Shown here piece after piece: positions 25,654-35,421 of a stretch of DNA of 64,000 nt. The notes under the pieces are model-generated. The model ran no database searches. It had not been told where the DNA came from and was given only the letters and a program-made list of their open reading frames with translations. The position numbers and the translations under genes are program-made. This stretch comes from Acinetobacter sp. ANC 3929 (GTDB lineage: Bacteria; Pseudomonadota; Gammaproteobacteria; Pseudomonadales; Moraxellaceae). The stretch is taken from contig NZ_KB850001.1 in NCBI RefSeq assembly GCF_000369405.1, forward strand, positions 96,001 through 160,000. The letters are read 5' to 3'. Numbering within the stretch: position 1 is the first letter of the stretch; each line of letters opens with the position of its first letter.

Positions 25654-26442
25654 TTAGACCTTTGGCTCAGGGTGAATATGTGGGCGTGGATCGTGCGAAC
25701 AAGGTTCCGCATGGTCACTATGGCCACAGTGATTGTGATGATGTTGATAGAACATACGTTGGGTGCCAAAAATCGCTTGGTATTCAGGATGTTGTTGAAT
25801 GCTTTCAGGTAAACCACTGCAACAAATATGTTTGTTGAGGCAGACCACACGATGTGTACCTTGCATCACCCATTGTAGGTCGTGTGACACCATCAAGACA
25901 GCACAGCCATAGCGTTCAGGCAAACTACGTACATATTCGTAGAGTTCAGCCTCAGACTGAATATCCAGACCTTGCATGGGTTCATCGAGTACTAGAATAT
26001 CTGGCTGACGTAACAAAGCTCGCGCCAGTAAAACCCGTTGTCGTTCACCGCCAGAAAGTTGCTGTACTTTAGATGATTGTAATTTTTGAATGCCTGTGTC
26101 CCGAATAATCTCTTCGCGTAAAGCCTTTTCACAAACCTCCAGATCAAGCAAATCTTGCACACGTAAAGGTAGACTCGCAGAAGGGTTGAACTTCTGGGGA
26201 ACATAGGCCAATTTTAATTTTTTAGAAAAATGAACTTTGCCTTTATTCGGCGGCATGATACCCAGTAGAACTTTGATTAATGTAGATTTGCCTGCGCCAT
26301 TGGGACCAATCAGCGTCACTATCTCTTTTGCTTGCAAGGCAAAATCTACATTTCTTAAAATATCCAGCTCATCACGACGAACCGAAATATTCTCCAGTTG
26401 AATAAGTGGAGTACTTACTGGCGTGTGCTGCACTGATGACAT
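25654..26442 (-). CDS. znuC: Zinc ABC transporter ATPase
   Basis: This 262-residue ATPase has Walker A GPNGAGKST near residue 44, the signature LSGGERQRVLLARAL near residue 129 and Walker B ILVLDEP near residue 150. The C-terminal tail is rich in His and Cys (YQHHHNHCGHSDHAEPCSHD), as in other ZnuC proteins, and may sense or buffer zinc. It overlaps the zur gene by 28 bases, so zur-znuC-znuB is one operon. Confidence 0.94.
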   Translation of the reverse strand: MSSVQHTPVSTPLIQLENISVRRDELDILRNVDFALQAKEIVTLIGPNGAGKSTLIKVLLGIMPPNKGKVHFSKKLKLAYVPQKFNPSASLPLRVQDLLDLEVCEKALREEIIRDTGIQKLQSSKVQQLSGGERQRVLLARALLRQPDILVLDEPMQGLDIQSEAELYEYVRSLPERYGCAVLMVSHDLQWVMQGTHRVVCLNKHICCSGLPESIQQHPEYQAIFGTQRMFYQHHHNHCGHSDHAEPCSHDPRPHIHPEPKV

Positions 26443-26912
26443 TTTCCAGAGATTTCGATAATGCTATGTTGAGCTAAAAACTGGTCTGATGATGCAAGTT
26501 GATCGAGTTGTTGGATCAAACCTTGTGCTGATGCCTCTTTTACAGAATGACATTCTGTACAAATCAGGAACGCAGCTTGATGACCTTCACGTGGATGGCA
26601 GCAAGGTATATAGGCATTAATGGAGGTCAGTCTGTGGATTAAGCCCTTTTCTAATAAAAAGTCTAAAGTACGGTATACCGTAGGAGGAGCAGCAGGGCGG
26701 TCTGCTTGGCCTTTAATTTTAGCCAATAAATCATACGCACCCATCGGTGCAGACGCATTTAAAATGAGTTCAAGTACTTCTTTACGTAAAGGCGTTAGGC
26801 GAGCGCCAGTCGCAGTACATAAAATTTCTGCTTCGGCAAGGCGCGCTTTAATATCGTGATGACCGTGAACACCATGTAAAGCATTGTCATGTTCGTGTGA
26901 ACAAGAACTCAT
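26415..26912 (-). CDS. zur: Zinc uptake repressor (Fur family)
   Basis: This 165-residue Fur-type regulator has a His-rich N-terminus (HDNALHGVHGHHD), a winged helix with LTPLRKEVLELILN and PPTVYRTLDFLLEKGLIHR, and structural zinc cysteines in CTECHSV and CHQC. Its place as first gene of znuCB identifies it as Zur rather than Fur. Zinc-loaded Zur would bind the palindromes in the upstream spacer and shut off both divergent units. Confidence 0.93.
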   Translation of the reverse strand: MSSCSHEHDNALHGVHGHHDIKARLAEAEILCTATGARLTPLRKEVLELILNASAPMGAYDLLAKIKGQADRPAAPPTVYRTLDFLLEKGLIHRLTSINAYIPCCHPREGHQAAFLICTECHSVKEASAQGLIQQLDQLASSDQFLAQHSIIEISGKCHQCSTRQ

Positions 26913-26989
26913 AGATTGACCTCATTGTTTTTGTAGAGCCAATTGAATTTTCACTGACATGAAGTGTCTGAGTTGTGCTTCAATCGCCC

Positions 26990-27018
26990 TGTTATCATAA
27001 CATGCAATTTATGATAAC
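26990..27018. promoter_or_regulatory. zur: Zur-box-like repeats before zur-znuCB
   Basis: TGTTATCATAACA (26990-27002) is a 6-1-6 palindrome matching the TGTTATnnTATAACA-like pattern of Zur/Fur-family sites in gammaproteobacteria. GTTATCATAA (26991-27000) also pairs with TTATGATAAC (27009-27018). This places two half-site arrays 78 to 106 bases before the zur start. Confidence 0.65.
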
Positions 27019-27090
27019 TATCTATATAAGTTAAATGCACAATGGATAGTGCAGCGAATCTAAAAATAGACATAGGCATTTTTTAACTTT

Positions 27091-27105
27091 TGTTATATTA
27101 TAACA
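27091..27105. promoter_or_regulatory. znuA: Zur box before znuA
   Basis: TGTTATATTATAACA is a perfect 7-1-7 palindrome 27 bases before the znuA ATG, overlapping a TATTAT -10-like box. Bound Zur would block the znuA promoter. Confidence 0.7.
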
Positions 27106-27132
27106 TGCTTCGCTGAATTGAGTAATGTTGTG

Positions 27133-27972
27133 ATGTATCGCCTATTTGTTTTTGTCTTGTTTTCGATGTTAAGCACATGGGGCTGGACACAAAGCTTGGT
27201 GGTTTCAACACACCCAATTTATCTGATTGCCAAAGAAGTAACAGACGGAGTAGAAGAACCTATTCTGTTATTAAAAGATCAAAGTGGCCATGACGTACAA
27301 CTCACACCAGCACACCGTAAAGCGGTTCAAGATGCCTCTTTGGTAATATGGCTTGGGAAAGCGCATGAGGCACCGCTTGAAAAGATGCTCAATCAGAACA
27401 GTAAAGCAATCGCATTGTTGGATTCAGGTATTTTAACGACTTTACCACTGCGCAATTTACGTGGTGCATCTATGGCGAATACTGTTGATAGTCATGTTTG
27501 GTTAGATCCAAATAATGCGGTACGTATCGCTTTCTTTATTGCAACTTTGCGTTCACAGCAATATCCAGAGAATAAAGCTAAATATATGGCCAATGCGAAA
27601 GAGTTTTCACAACAAATGCGACAAGCGTCGCAGCAGTATGAAAGCTCAAATAAGGCAAAAAACTATTGGTCTTATCATGATGCCTATCAATATTTAGAAA
27701 GAGCATTAAATCTGAAATTTGCAGGTGCATTGACAGATGATCCACATATTCCGCCGACGGCAGCTCAAATTAAATACTTAAGAGACAATCGTCCGCAAAA
27801 TAAAATGTGCTTATTGGCCGAAACGACAGCAAGTGCCAGTCAGTACCAAAAAATGAACCCAGTAGTTTTCCAGTCGGTTGATGAAAGCATGGCGGGGGAA
27901 GACAATTTTGTAACAGCATGGAAAAAATTGGCTTTAAAAACTGATAAATGCGTAATAAGTGCACAAAATTGA
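27133..27972 (+). CDS. znuA: Zinc ABC transporter substrate-binding protein
   Basis: This periplasmic cluster A-I binding protein of about 279 residues has a signal peptide (MYRLFVFVLFSMLSTWGWTQ), STHPIYLIAKEVTDG, GHDVQLTPAHRKAV with candidate zinc-binding His residues, and DSHVWLDPNNA. The long His-rich loop of E. coli ZnuA is missing. The ATG at 27133 is preferred to a TTG at 27118. It is divergent from zur-znuCB and shares its control region. Confidence 0.87.
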   Translation: MYRLFVFVLFSMLSTWGWTQSLVVSTHPIYLIAKEVTDGVEEPILLLKDQSGHDVQLTPAHRKAVQDASLVIWLGKAHEAPLEKMLNQNSKAIALLDSGILTTLPLRNLRGASMANTVDSHVWLDPNNAVRIAFFIATLRSQQYPENKAKYMANAKEFSQQMRQASQQYESSNKAKNYWSYHDAYQYLERALNLKFAGALTDDPHIPPTAAQIKYLRDNRPQNKMCLLAETTASASQYQKMNPVVFQSVDESMAGEDNFVTAWKKLALKTDKCVISAQN

Positions 27973-28049
27973 TCAAAAAAATAAAAATCAATTGACTCTA
28001 GCGTCAAAAAATATGGTAACGAAAAAAGCAGACTTAAGTCGAGAAAAGA

Positions 28050-28078
28050 TTGCATGTTCAGGGGTGTAACTCTATAAT
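28050..28078 (+). promoter_or_regulatory. Promoter of the ATP synthase operon
   Basis: TTGCAT (28050-28055) and a consensus TATAAT (28073-28078) are spaced by exactly 17 bases and lie 65 bases before atpI. No other good promoter is seen ahead of atpB, so this is probably the main start for the whole operon. Confidence 0.75.
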
Positions 28079-28142
28079 GCCTGCGATTCGAAACGATCAT
28101 GATTAAAACTTGTCAAGCAGTTATGCTGTAAGTGGGTAAAAA

Positions 28143-28541
28143 ATGAGCCAAACTAGTCGCATGATTGACCGACGATTAGCAAAAGCTTTGGTCTTCTTAC
28201 AAGCATGTATGATTCCTATTGCAACTTTGCTTGCATGGGCAATGAAAGATACAACTGCTGCTTTGAGTGCTGCGCTTGGGGCTTTGGTATGTTGGTTGGC
28301 ACATTGTTATTTTGCTTGGCAGTCGTTTAGAACGGCAGGCGCAAGAGCATCAAAACAAGTCATGCTGAATATGTACCGAGGAATGCTCGGTAAGTTTGCG
28401 ATTGTGATTGTGGGTTTTATATTAATTTTGAGCAATGTTAAACCGCTGTCACCGGTTGCATTGTTTTGTGGATTTATTCTCGTACAGGCGATGTCGTGGG
28501 TCGCGCCATTTTGGGTGGCACGGCTACAAAAACGAGGGTAA
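28143..28541 (+). CDS. atpI: ATP synthase subunit I (assembly factor)
   Basis: This 132-residue protein has four membrane segments, including LVFLQACMIPIATLLAWAM and FAIVIVGFILILSNV, with basic loops as in AtpI. AtpI helps c-ring assembly or magnesium supply and is not part of the final enzyme. It is first in the operon, 99 bases before atpB. Confidence 0.88.
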   Translation: MSQTSRMIDRRLAKALVFLQACMIPIATLLAWAMKDTTAALSAALGALVCWLAHCYFAWQSFRTAGARASKQVMLNMYRGMLGKFAIVIVGFILILSNVKPLSPVALFCGFILVQAMSWVAPFWVARLQKRG

Positions 28542-28640
28542 AACACATTTTGAGATTTTTGGAAGTAGAGGCGGAATCATTGCCATCCGCATGATTCGTT
28601 TCTCTTCTTTTTAATGATTGACATTGACCAGGTGTGATTT

Positions 28641-29516
28641 ATGGCTGCTGAAGAACATGCCCTGACTTCGACCGAGTATATCAAGCATCACTTGACCAAT
28701 ATGACCTATGGCAAAATGCCTGACGGTACATGGAAATTGGCTGAGACTGCTGAAGAAGCTCATTCGATGGGGTTCACTGCAATTCACTTGGATTCAATGG
28801 GTTGGTCTATCGGACTTGGTGTGATTTTCTGTTTGTTGTTTTGGACAGTTGCGAGAGCTGCGAATGCAGGTGTTCCAACTAAATTCCAATCAGCGATTGA
28901 AATGATTATCGAGTTTGTGGACTCAAGTGTTCGTGATACTTTCCACGGCAAATCACGTTTAATTGCACCATTGGCATTAACCATTTTCGTGTGGATTTTC
29001 CTCATGAACGCAATGGACTTAATCCCTGTTGACTGGATCCCGTATACAGCTCAATTGATTGGTGCAAACGTATTTGGTATGGACCCTCACCACGTTTACT
29101 TCAAAGTTGTTCCATCTACTGACCCGAACATTACCCTTGGTATGTCGTTGTCTGTATTTGTTTTAATTTTGTTCTATAGTATTCGTGAAAAAGGGATCGG
29201 CGGTTTCGTCGGTGAATTGGCACTTAACCCATTCAACCCAAGTAACAAATTTGCAAAAGCGTTATTGATTCCAGTGAACTTAATTTTGGAATTAGTAACT
29301 TTCCTTGCTCGTCCAGTTTCGTTGGCTCTACGACTGTTCGGTAACATGTATGCGGGTGAGTTGATCTTCATCTTGATCGCATTATTGCCGTTCTGGATCC
29401 AGTGGGCGTTATCTGTGCCTTGGGCTATTTTCCACATTCTTGTAATCACGCTGCAAGCATTTATCTTTATGATGCTGACCATCGTTTACTTGAGCATGGC
29501 AAGCGAAAAGCATTAA
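28641..29516 (+). CDS. atpB: F1Fo ATP synthase subunit a
   Basis: This 291-residue Fo stator subunit forms the proton half-channels. The essential arginine lies in SLALRLFGNMYAGEL near residue 230, followed by the LQAFIFMMLTIVYL helix. Length and hydrophobic pattern match gammaproteobacterial subunit a. It is followed by atpE after 82 bases. Confidence 0.97.
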   Translation: MAAEEHALTSTEYIKHHLTNMTYGKMPDGTWKLAETAEEAHSMGFTAIHLDSMGWSIGLGVIFCLLFWTVARAANAGVPTKFQSAIEMIIEFVDSSVRDTFHGKSRLIAPLALTIFVWIFLMNAMDLIPVDWIPYTAQLIGANVFGMDPHHVYFKVVPSTDPNITLGMSLSVFVLILFYSIREKGIGGFVGELALNPFNPSNKFAKALLIPVNLILELVTFLARPVSLALRLFGNMYAGELIFILIALLPFWIQWALSVPWAIFHILVITLQAFIFMMLTIVYLSMASEKH

Positions 29517-29565
29517 TGGTATTGCCTAACTATCACCTGATCGTTGGGCTTAAATTTTAGTTTAA

Positions 29566-29844
<279 letters not shown>

Positions 29845-29883
29845 TAGCTTAATTCCTAAATCCACATATTGAGGAATAGCGAA

Positions 29884-30354
29884 ATGAATATCAACCTCAC
29901 ATTGATTGGTCAAGCAATTGCATTTGCGATCTTTGTCGCATTCTGCATGAAGTTTGTTTGGCCTCCACTAATCAATGCGATTAGTGAGCGTCAGCGTAAA
30001 ATCGCTGATGGCTTAAACGCTGCTGAAAAAGCAAAAGCTGACCTTGCTGATGCGCAAGCACAAGTTAAGGCAGAATTAGACGCAGCGAAAGCACAAGCGG
30101 CTCAATTGATCGAACAAGCGAACCGTCGTTCAGCACAATTGATCGAAGAAGCGCGTACCCAAGCATCTGCTGAAGGTGAGCGTATTCGTCAACAGGCGAA
30201 AGAAACTGTTGATCAAGACATCAATGCTGCTCGCGAAGAATTACGTCAACAAGTTGCTGCTTTGGCAGTTGCTGGTGCAGAGAAAATTCTGAACCAACAA
30301 GTTGACGCAGAAGCTCATAATGCCATGCTGAATCAGCTGGCTGCTAAACTTTAA
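29884..30354 (+). CDS. atpF: F1Fo ATP synthase subunit b
   Basis: This 156-residue peripheral-stalk subunit has one N-terminal helix in the membrane (LIGQAIAFAIFVAFCMKFVW) and a long charged coiled coil. The ATG at 29884 is chosen, preceded by TGAGGAATAGCG, over an in-frame TTG at 29869. It ends 11 bases before atpH. Confidence 0.96.
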   Translation: MNINLTLIGQAIAFAIFVAFCMKFVWPPLINAISERQRKIADGLNAAEKAKADLADAQAQVKAELDAAKAQAAQLIEQANRRSAQLIEEARTQASAEGERIRQQAKETVDQDINAAREELRQQVAALAVAGAEKILNQQVDAEAHNAMLNQLAAKL

Positions 30355-30365
30355 GCGAGGCGAAT

Positions 30366-30902
30366 ATGGCTGAACTCTTGACGTTAGCACGCCCGTATGC
30401 CAAAGCAGCATTTGCTTATGCTTCTGAGCAAGGTGCAACTGACAATTGGTCGAATGCATTACAAGTGCTCAGTGCTGCGGTGCAAGATGAAGCATTTTCC
30501 GCTTATTTAAATCGCCCTGAGCTGACTCCTGCGGAACAAGTAGGTCTTTTTGCTAAAGTTTTAGGTGAAGATCAAACTGCATCAGTGTCTAACTTTTTGA
30601 CATTGCTTGCGGATAACGATCGTTTAGTTTTATTGCCTGAAATCGCAGCAGAATACGAACTACTTAAATCGCAGAACAACAACACATTGGAAGTAGAGAT
30701 TGAATCTGCTTTTCCAATCGATGCGACACAAGAGCATATTTTAGCTCATGCGCTTGAAAAACGTTTTAACAGAACAGTTCATGTCACTGTTAACGTTAAT
30801 CCAGCGTTGATCGCAGGTGTTGTGATTCGTGCAGGCGACCAAGTGATAGATGACTCTGCGCTTAACAAGCTTGAAAAAATGCGGACTCGTCTTCTTGCGT
30901 AA
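30366..30902 (+). CDS. atpH: F1Fo ATP synthase subunit delta
   Basis: This 178-residue F1 subunit joins the b-stalk to the alpha/beta crown. It begins with LARPYAKAAFAYA and ends with the conserved VIRAGDQVIDDSALNKLEKM. It sits between atpF and atpA as in all proteobacterial atp operons. Confidence 0.96.
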   Translation: MAELLTLARPYAKAAFAYASEQGATDNWSNALQVLSAAVQDEAFSAYLNRPELTPAEQVGLFAKVLGEDQTASVSNFLTLLADNDRLVLLPEIAAEYELLKSQNNNTLEVEIESAFPIDATQEHILAHALEKRFNRTVHVTVNVNPALIAGVVIRAGDQVIDDSALNKLEKMRTRLLA

Positions 30903-30944
30903 TAGCAAAAAGACTGAACTTAAAAAAGATTGAGGAATAGCGCA

Positions 30945-32489
30945 ATGCAACAACTGAATCCATCCGAGATCAGTGCGCTCATTAAACAGCGTATCGGCGA
31001 TCTGGACACCAGCGCGACCGCGAAGAATGAAGGTACCATCGTCATGGTATCTGACGGTATCGTGCGCATTCACGGTCTTGCAGATGCAATGTACGGTGAG
31101 ATGATCGAATTCGACGGCGGCTTATTTGGTATGGCACTGAACCTAGAACAGGATTCAGTGGGTGCCGTTGTTTTAGGTAACTACCTAAGCCTTCAAGAAG
31201 GTCAAAAAGCTCGTTGTACAGGTCGTGTATTAGAAGTTCCGGTTGGTCCTGAACTTCTTGGCCGTGTGGTAGATGCTTTGGGTAACCCAATTGATGGTAA
31301 AGGCCCAATTGATGCAAAATTAACTGATGCTGTTGAAAAAGTAGCACCAGGTGTAATTTGGCGTCAGTCTGTCGACGAACCTGTTCAAACTGGTTATAAA
31401 TCAGTTGATACCATGATCCCTGTAGGTCGTGGTCAGCGTGAGTTGATTATTGGTGACCGTCAAACTGGTAAAACAGCAATGGCGATCGATGCGATCATCG
31501 CTCAGAAAAATTCTGGCATTAAATGTGTATACGTTGCGATTGGTCAAAAACAATCAACAATTGCAAACGTTGTACGTAAGCTAGAAGAAACTGGCGCTAT
31601 GGCGTATACAACTGTTGTCGCAGCTGCGGCCGCTGATCCTGCAGCAATGCAGTATTTGGCTCCGTACTCTGGCTGTACAATGGGTGAATACTTCCGTGAT
31701 CGTGGTGAAGACGCGTTAATTATTTATGATGATTTGTCTAAGCAAGCTGTTGCTTACCGTCAAATTTCATTACTTTTACGTCGTCCACCAGGTCGTGAAG
31801 CATATCCAGGTGACGTATTCTATCTTCACTCGCGTCTTCTTGAACGTGCTTCGCGCGTTTCAGCTGACTATGTTGAGAAATTCACGAACGGTGCAGTAAC
31901 TGGTCAAACTGGTTCTTTAACTGCGTTACCGATCATTGAAACTCAAGCTGGTGACGTATCTGCATTCGTACCAACCAACGTAATTTCGATTACTGACGGT
32001 CAGATCTTCTTAGAAACATCATTATTCAACGCAGGTATTCGTCCTGCTGTGAACGCGGGTATCTCTGTATCGCGTGTTGGTGGTTCTGCTCAAACGAAGA
32101 TCATCAAAAAATTGTCTGGTGGTATCCGTACCGCTTTAGCGCAATACCGTGAATTGGCTGCGTTTGCTCAGTTCGCTTCTGATCTTGATGAAGCAACTCG
32201 TAAGCAACTTGAGCATGGTCAACGTGTAACTGAGTTAATGAAGCAAAAGCAATATGCTCCTTACTCAATTGCTGACCAAGCTGTTTCTGTTTATGCATCT
32301 AACGAAGGCTATATGGCTGACGTAGAAGTGAAGAAAATCGTAGACTTTGATGCTGCGTTAATTTCTTACTTCCGTTCTGAACAAGCTGCGTTAATGCAAC
32401 AGATCGATGAAACTGGTGATTACAACAAAGACATCGAAGCAGCAATTAAATCAGGTATTGAAAGCTTCAAAGCGACTCAAACTTACTAA
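30945..32489 (+). CDS. atpA: F1Fo ATP synthase subunit alpha
   Basis: This 514-residue F1 subunit has a P-loop GDRQTGKTA near residue 170 and the signature PAVNAGISVSRVGGSAQ near residue 365. Alpha carries the non-catalytic nucleotide sites. The start is the ATG at 30945 after TTGAGGAATAGCGCA; an in-frame TTG at 30930 lies in that leader and is unlikely. Confidence 0.98.
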   Translation: MQQLNPSEISALIKQRIGDLDTSATAKNEGTIVMVSDGIVRIHGLADAMYGEMIEFDGGLFGMALNLEQDSVGAVVLGNYLSLQEGQKARCTGRVLEVPVGPELLGRVVDALGNPIDGKGPIDAKLTDAVEKVAPGVIWRQSVDEPVQTGYKSVDTMIPVGRGQRELIIGDRQTGKTAMAIDAIIAQKNSGIKCVYVAIGQKQSTIANVVRKLEETGAMAYTTVVAAAAADPAAMQYLAPYSGCTMGEYFRDRGEDALIIYDDLSKQAVAYRQISLLLRRPPGREAYPGDVFYLHSRLLERASRVSADYVEKFTNGAVTGQTGSLTALPIIETQAGDVSAFVPTNVISITDGQIFLETSLFNAGIRPAVNAGISVSRVGGSAQTKIIKKLSGGIRTALAQYRELAAFAQFASDLDEATRKQLEHGQRVTELMKQKQYAPYSIADQAVSVYASNEGYMADVEVKKIVDFDAALISYFRSEQAALMQQIDETGDYNKDIEAAIKSGIESFKATQTY

Positions 32490-32578
32490 TTTTAGCAATA
32501 GCTAGAACTTTAGTTAAGTTTGGTTCACGGATCAACCTTCGGAAGCTCGCAAGAGCTTTCGAATACTAGGTTAAGCGT

Positions 32579-33448
32579 ATGGCAAATTTAAAAGAAATTC
32601 GCGCCAAAGTAGCTAGTATCAAGAGCACGCAAAAGATTACTCGCGCGATGCAAATGGTAGCTGCTTCTAAAATGCGTCGTGCGCAAGAGCGCATGGCTCA
32701 GGGCCGTCCGTATGCCGATAATATGCGCCGTGTAATTGCTCACTTAGTCCAAGCAAACCCTGAATACAAACACCGTTATATGGTTGATCGCCCTGTTAAG
32801 CGCGTTGGCTATATTGTGGTGTCTTCAGATCGTGGCTTGGCTGGTGGCTTAAACATTAACTTGTTTAAGAAAGTTGTGCAGCATGTCAAAGCACAACAAG
32901 AGCAGTCAATTGAAGTTGAATTTGCTTTGATTGGTCAAAAAGCGGTTTCGTTTTTTAAGAGCTACGGCGGTAAAGTGCTCGGTGTGACCACTCAGTTGGG
33001 TGATACACCAAGTTTGGAACAGTTAACTGGCTCAGTGCAAATTATGCTTGATGCATTTGATAAGGGCGAATTAGATCGTATCTACCTCGTATCAAATGGC
33101 TTCATCAATGCAATGACACAACAGCCTAAAGTAGAACAACTCGTTCCTTTAGCACCAGCAGAAGAGAGTGATGACCTTAACCGTACTTATGGTTGGGATT
33201 ACCTCTATGAACCAGAAGCAGAAGAATTGTTAAATGGTTTGTTGGTCCGCTATATCGAGTCTATGGTTTATCAAGGTGTGATTGAAAACATCGCCTGTGA
33301 GCAATCTGCACGTATGGTCGCTATGAAAGCAGCGACGGACAATGCAGGCGATCTCATCAAGAGCCTACAACTCATTTATAACAAGCTGCGTCAAGCCGCG
33401 ATTACTCAGGAAATTTCCGAGATCGTTGGTGGTGCCGCTGCCGTTTAA
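32579..33448 (+). CDS. atpG: F1Fo ATP synthase subunit gamma
   Basis: This 289-residue central-shaft subunit has the N-terminal ANLKEIRAKVASIKSTQKIT helix, ASKMRRAQ, and the C-terminal helix with MKAATDNAGDLI and YNKLRQAAITQEISEI. These form the rotor coiled coil. An 89-base gap from atpA contains a short GAAGCTCGCAAGAGCTTTC hairpin, possibly tuning relative expression. Confidence 0.97.
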   Translation: MANLKEIRAKVASIKSTQKITRAMQMVAASKMRRAQERMAQGRPYADNMRRVIAHLVQANPEYKHRYMVDRPVKRVGYIVVSSDRGLAGGLNINLFKKVVQHVKAQQEQSIEVEFALIGQKAVSFFKSYGGKVLGVTTQLGDTPSLEQLTGSVQIMLDAFDKGELDRIYLVSNGFINAMTQQPKVEQLVPLAPAEESDDLNRTYGWDYLYEPEAEELLNGLLVRYIESMVYQGVIENIACEQSARMVAMKAATDNAGDLIKSLQLIYNKLRQAAITQEISEIVGGAAAV

Positions 33449-33475
33449 CATTATTTTTGAATTGAGGAGACAGCA

Positions 33476-34870
33476 ATGAGTAGCGGTCGTATCATTCAGA
33501 TCATCGGCGCGGTTATCGACGTCGAGTTTGAACGTAATAGCGTTCCTAAGATCTATGAAGCTCTCCAAGTTGATGGTACTGAAACGACTTTGGAAGTTCA
33601 GCAACAGCTTGGTGATGGTGTAGTTCGTACCATCGCAATGGGTTCTACTGAAGGCCTTAAACGCGGTCTTAACGTGACTAGCACTGGCGCACCGATTTCT
33701 GTTCCAGTTGGCCCAGCTACGCTTGGTCGTATTATGGACGTTTTGGGTCGCCCAATTGATGAAGCGGGTCCTGTAGCGACTGAAGAGCGTTTGCCGATTC
33801 ACCGTCAAGCACCTTCTTATGCTGAACAAGCAGCTTCTACTGATCTTTTAGAAACTGGTATCAAAGTCATCGACTTACTTTGCCCGTTTGCGAAAGGTGG
33901 TAAAGTTGGTTTATTCGGTGGTGCGGGTGTTGGTAAAACCGTTAACATGATGGAGTTGATCAACAACATCGCGAAAGCACACTCAGGTTTATCTGTGTTT
34001 GCTGGTGTTGGTGAGCGTACTCGTGAAGGTAACGACTTCTATCACGAAATGAAAGATTCTAACGTTCTTGACAAAGTAGCAATGGTCTACGGTCAGATGA
34101 ATGAGCCACCAGGTAACCGTTTACGCGTAGCGTTGACTGGTTTGACTATGGCTGAATATTTCCGTGATCAAAAAGACGAAAACGGTAAAGGTCGTGACGT
34201 ATTATTATTCGTCGACAACATCTACCGTTATACACTTGCAGGTACTGAAGTATCAGCATTGTTAGGTCGTATGCCATCTGCAGTAGGTTACCAACCAACA
34301 CTTGCAGAAGAAATGGGTGTTCTTCAAGAGCGTATTACGTCTACTAAGTCTGGTTCGATCACGTCGATCCAAGCAGTATATGTACCTGCCGATGACTTAA
34401 CAGATCCATCGCCTGCGACAACGTTTGCTCACTTAGATGCAACAGTTGTATTGAGCCGTGATATCGCATCTTCTGGTATTTACCCAGCGATCGATCCACT
34501 TGACTCAACTTCACGCCAGTTAGATCCATTGGTTGTTGGTGCTGAGCATTATGAAATTGCGCGTTCTGTACAGAACGTATTGCAACGTTATAAAGAGCTT
34601 AAAGACATCATCGCAATCTTGGGTATGGACGAGTTAGCAGAAGAAGATAAATTGGTTGTTTACCGTGCACGTAAAATCCAACGTTTCTTCTCTCAACCTT
34701 TCCACGTAGCTGAAGTGTTTACTGGTGCTCCTGGTAAATTAGTACCGCTTAAAGAAACGATTCGTGGCTTTAAAGGTCTATTAGCTGGTGAATACGATCA
34801 CATCCCAGAACAAGCGTTCTATATGGTTGGTGGTATTGACGAAGTGATTGCTAAAGCAGAGAAACTTTAA
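33476..34870 (+). CDS. atpD: F1Fo ATP synthase subunit beta
   Basis: This 464-residue catalytic F1 subunit has the P-loop GGAGVGKTV near residue 149, the catalytic Glu in GVGERTREGND, and the signature PAIDPLDSTSR. Together with alpha it makes ATP from ADP and phosphate. A TTGAGGAGA site precedes the start. Confidence 0.98.
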   Translation: MSSGRIIQIIGAVIDVEFERNSVPKIYEALQVDGTETTLEVQQQLGDGVVRTIAMGSTEGLKRGLNVTSTGAPISVPVGPATLGRIMDVLGRPIDEAGPVATEERLPIHRQAPSYAEQAASTDLLETGIKVIDLLCPFAKGGKVGLFGGAGVGKTVNMMELINNIAKAHSGLSVFAGVGERTREGNDFYHEMKDSNVLDKVAMVYGQMNEPPGNRLRVALTGLTMAEYFRDQKDENGKGRDVLLFVDNIYRYTLAGTEVSALLGRMPSAVGYQPTLAEEMGVLQERITSTKSGSITSIQAVYVPADDLTDPSPATTFAHLDATVVLSRDIASSGIYPAIDPLDSTSRQLDPLVVGAEHYEIARSVQNVLQRYKELKDIIAILGMDELAEEDKLVVYRARKIQRFFSQPFHVAEVFTGAPGKLVPLKETIRGFKGLLAGEYDHIPEQAFYMVGGIDEVIAKAEKL

Positions 34871-34897
34871 TTAGCAACTCTAATTTAGGAGGTTCTC

Positions 34898-35317
34898 ATG
34901 GCGACTATGCAATGTGATGTCGTAAGTGTTAAAGAGTCAATTTACTCTGGTACAGTAACGATGTTAATCGCTAAAGGCGCGGGTGGTGAGCTTGGTATTT
35001 TGCCAGGACATGCACCACTTGTAACTTTGCTCCAACCAGGACCGATTCGTGTTCAGTTGGAAAATGGTACAGAAGAAATTGTTTATGTATCAGGCGGTGT
35101 GTTAGAAGTTCAACCTCACGTTGTTACGGTTCTTGCAGATACTGCAATCCGTGCTGACAATTTGGATGAAGCTGCAATTATGGAAGCTCGTAAACAAGCT
35201 GAACAATTGTTAGCAAATCAAAAGAGTGATTTGGACTCGGCTGCTGCTCTTGCTGCGCTTGCAGAAACTGCTGCTCAGCTTGAAACGATCCGTAAGATGA
35301 AGAACCGCGCACTGTAA
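34898..35317 (+). CDS. atpC: F1Fo ATP synthase subunit epsilon
   Basis: This 139-residue rotor subunit has an N-terminal beta-sandwich with GELGILPGHAPLVTLLQPGP and a C-terminal helical hairpin that can inhibit ATP hydrolysis. AGGAGGTTCTC precedes the start. It ends the operon 18 bases before a strong terminator. Confidence 0.97.
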   Translation: MATMQCDVVSVKESIYSGTVTMLIAKGAGGELGILPGHAPLVTLLQPGPIRVQLENGTEEIVYVSGGVLEVQPHVVTVLADTAIRADNLDEAAIMEARKQAEQLLANQKSDLDSAAALAALAETAAQLETIRKMKNRAL

Positions 35318-35335
35318 ATTGCAGGTTTGACATTC

Positions 35336-35365
35336 AAAAAAAGCCACCGAAAGGTGGCTTTTTTT
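35336..35365 (+). terminator. ATP synthase operon terminator
   Basis: GCCACC (35343-35348) and GGTGGC (35353-35358) pair around a GAAA tetraloop, with flanking A7 and T7 tracts extending the stem. This is a textbook Rho-independent terminator. Confidence 0.92.
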
Positions 35366-35421
35366 ATATCAATAATATATAGAACATCAAGTTTGAATCA
35401 TTGGGACAAAAACTGCCACAA

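Noticed and set aside
33365..33829. 154-codon minus-strand frame over the atpG-atpD junction
   Set aside because: It lies antisense to highly conserved atpD coding sequence and has no domain or start signals; it arises from the codon bias of atpD.
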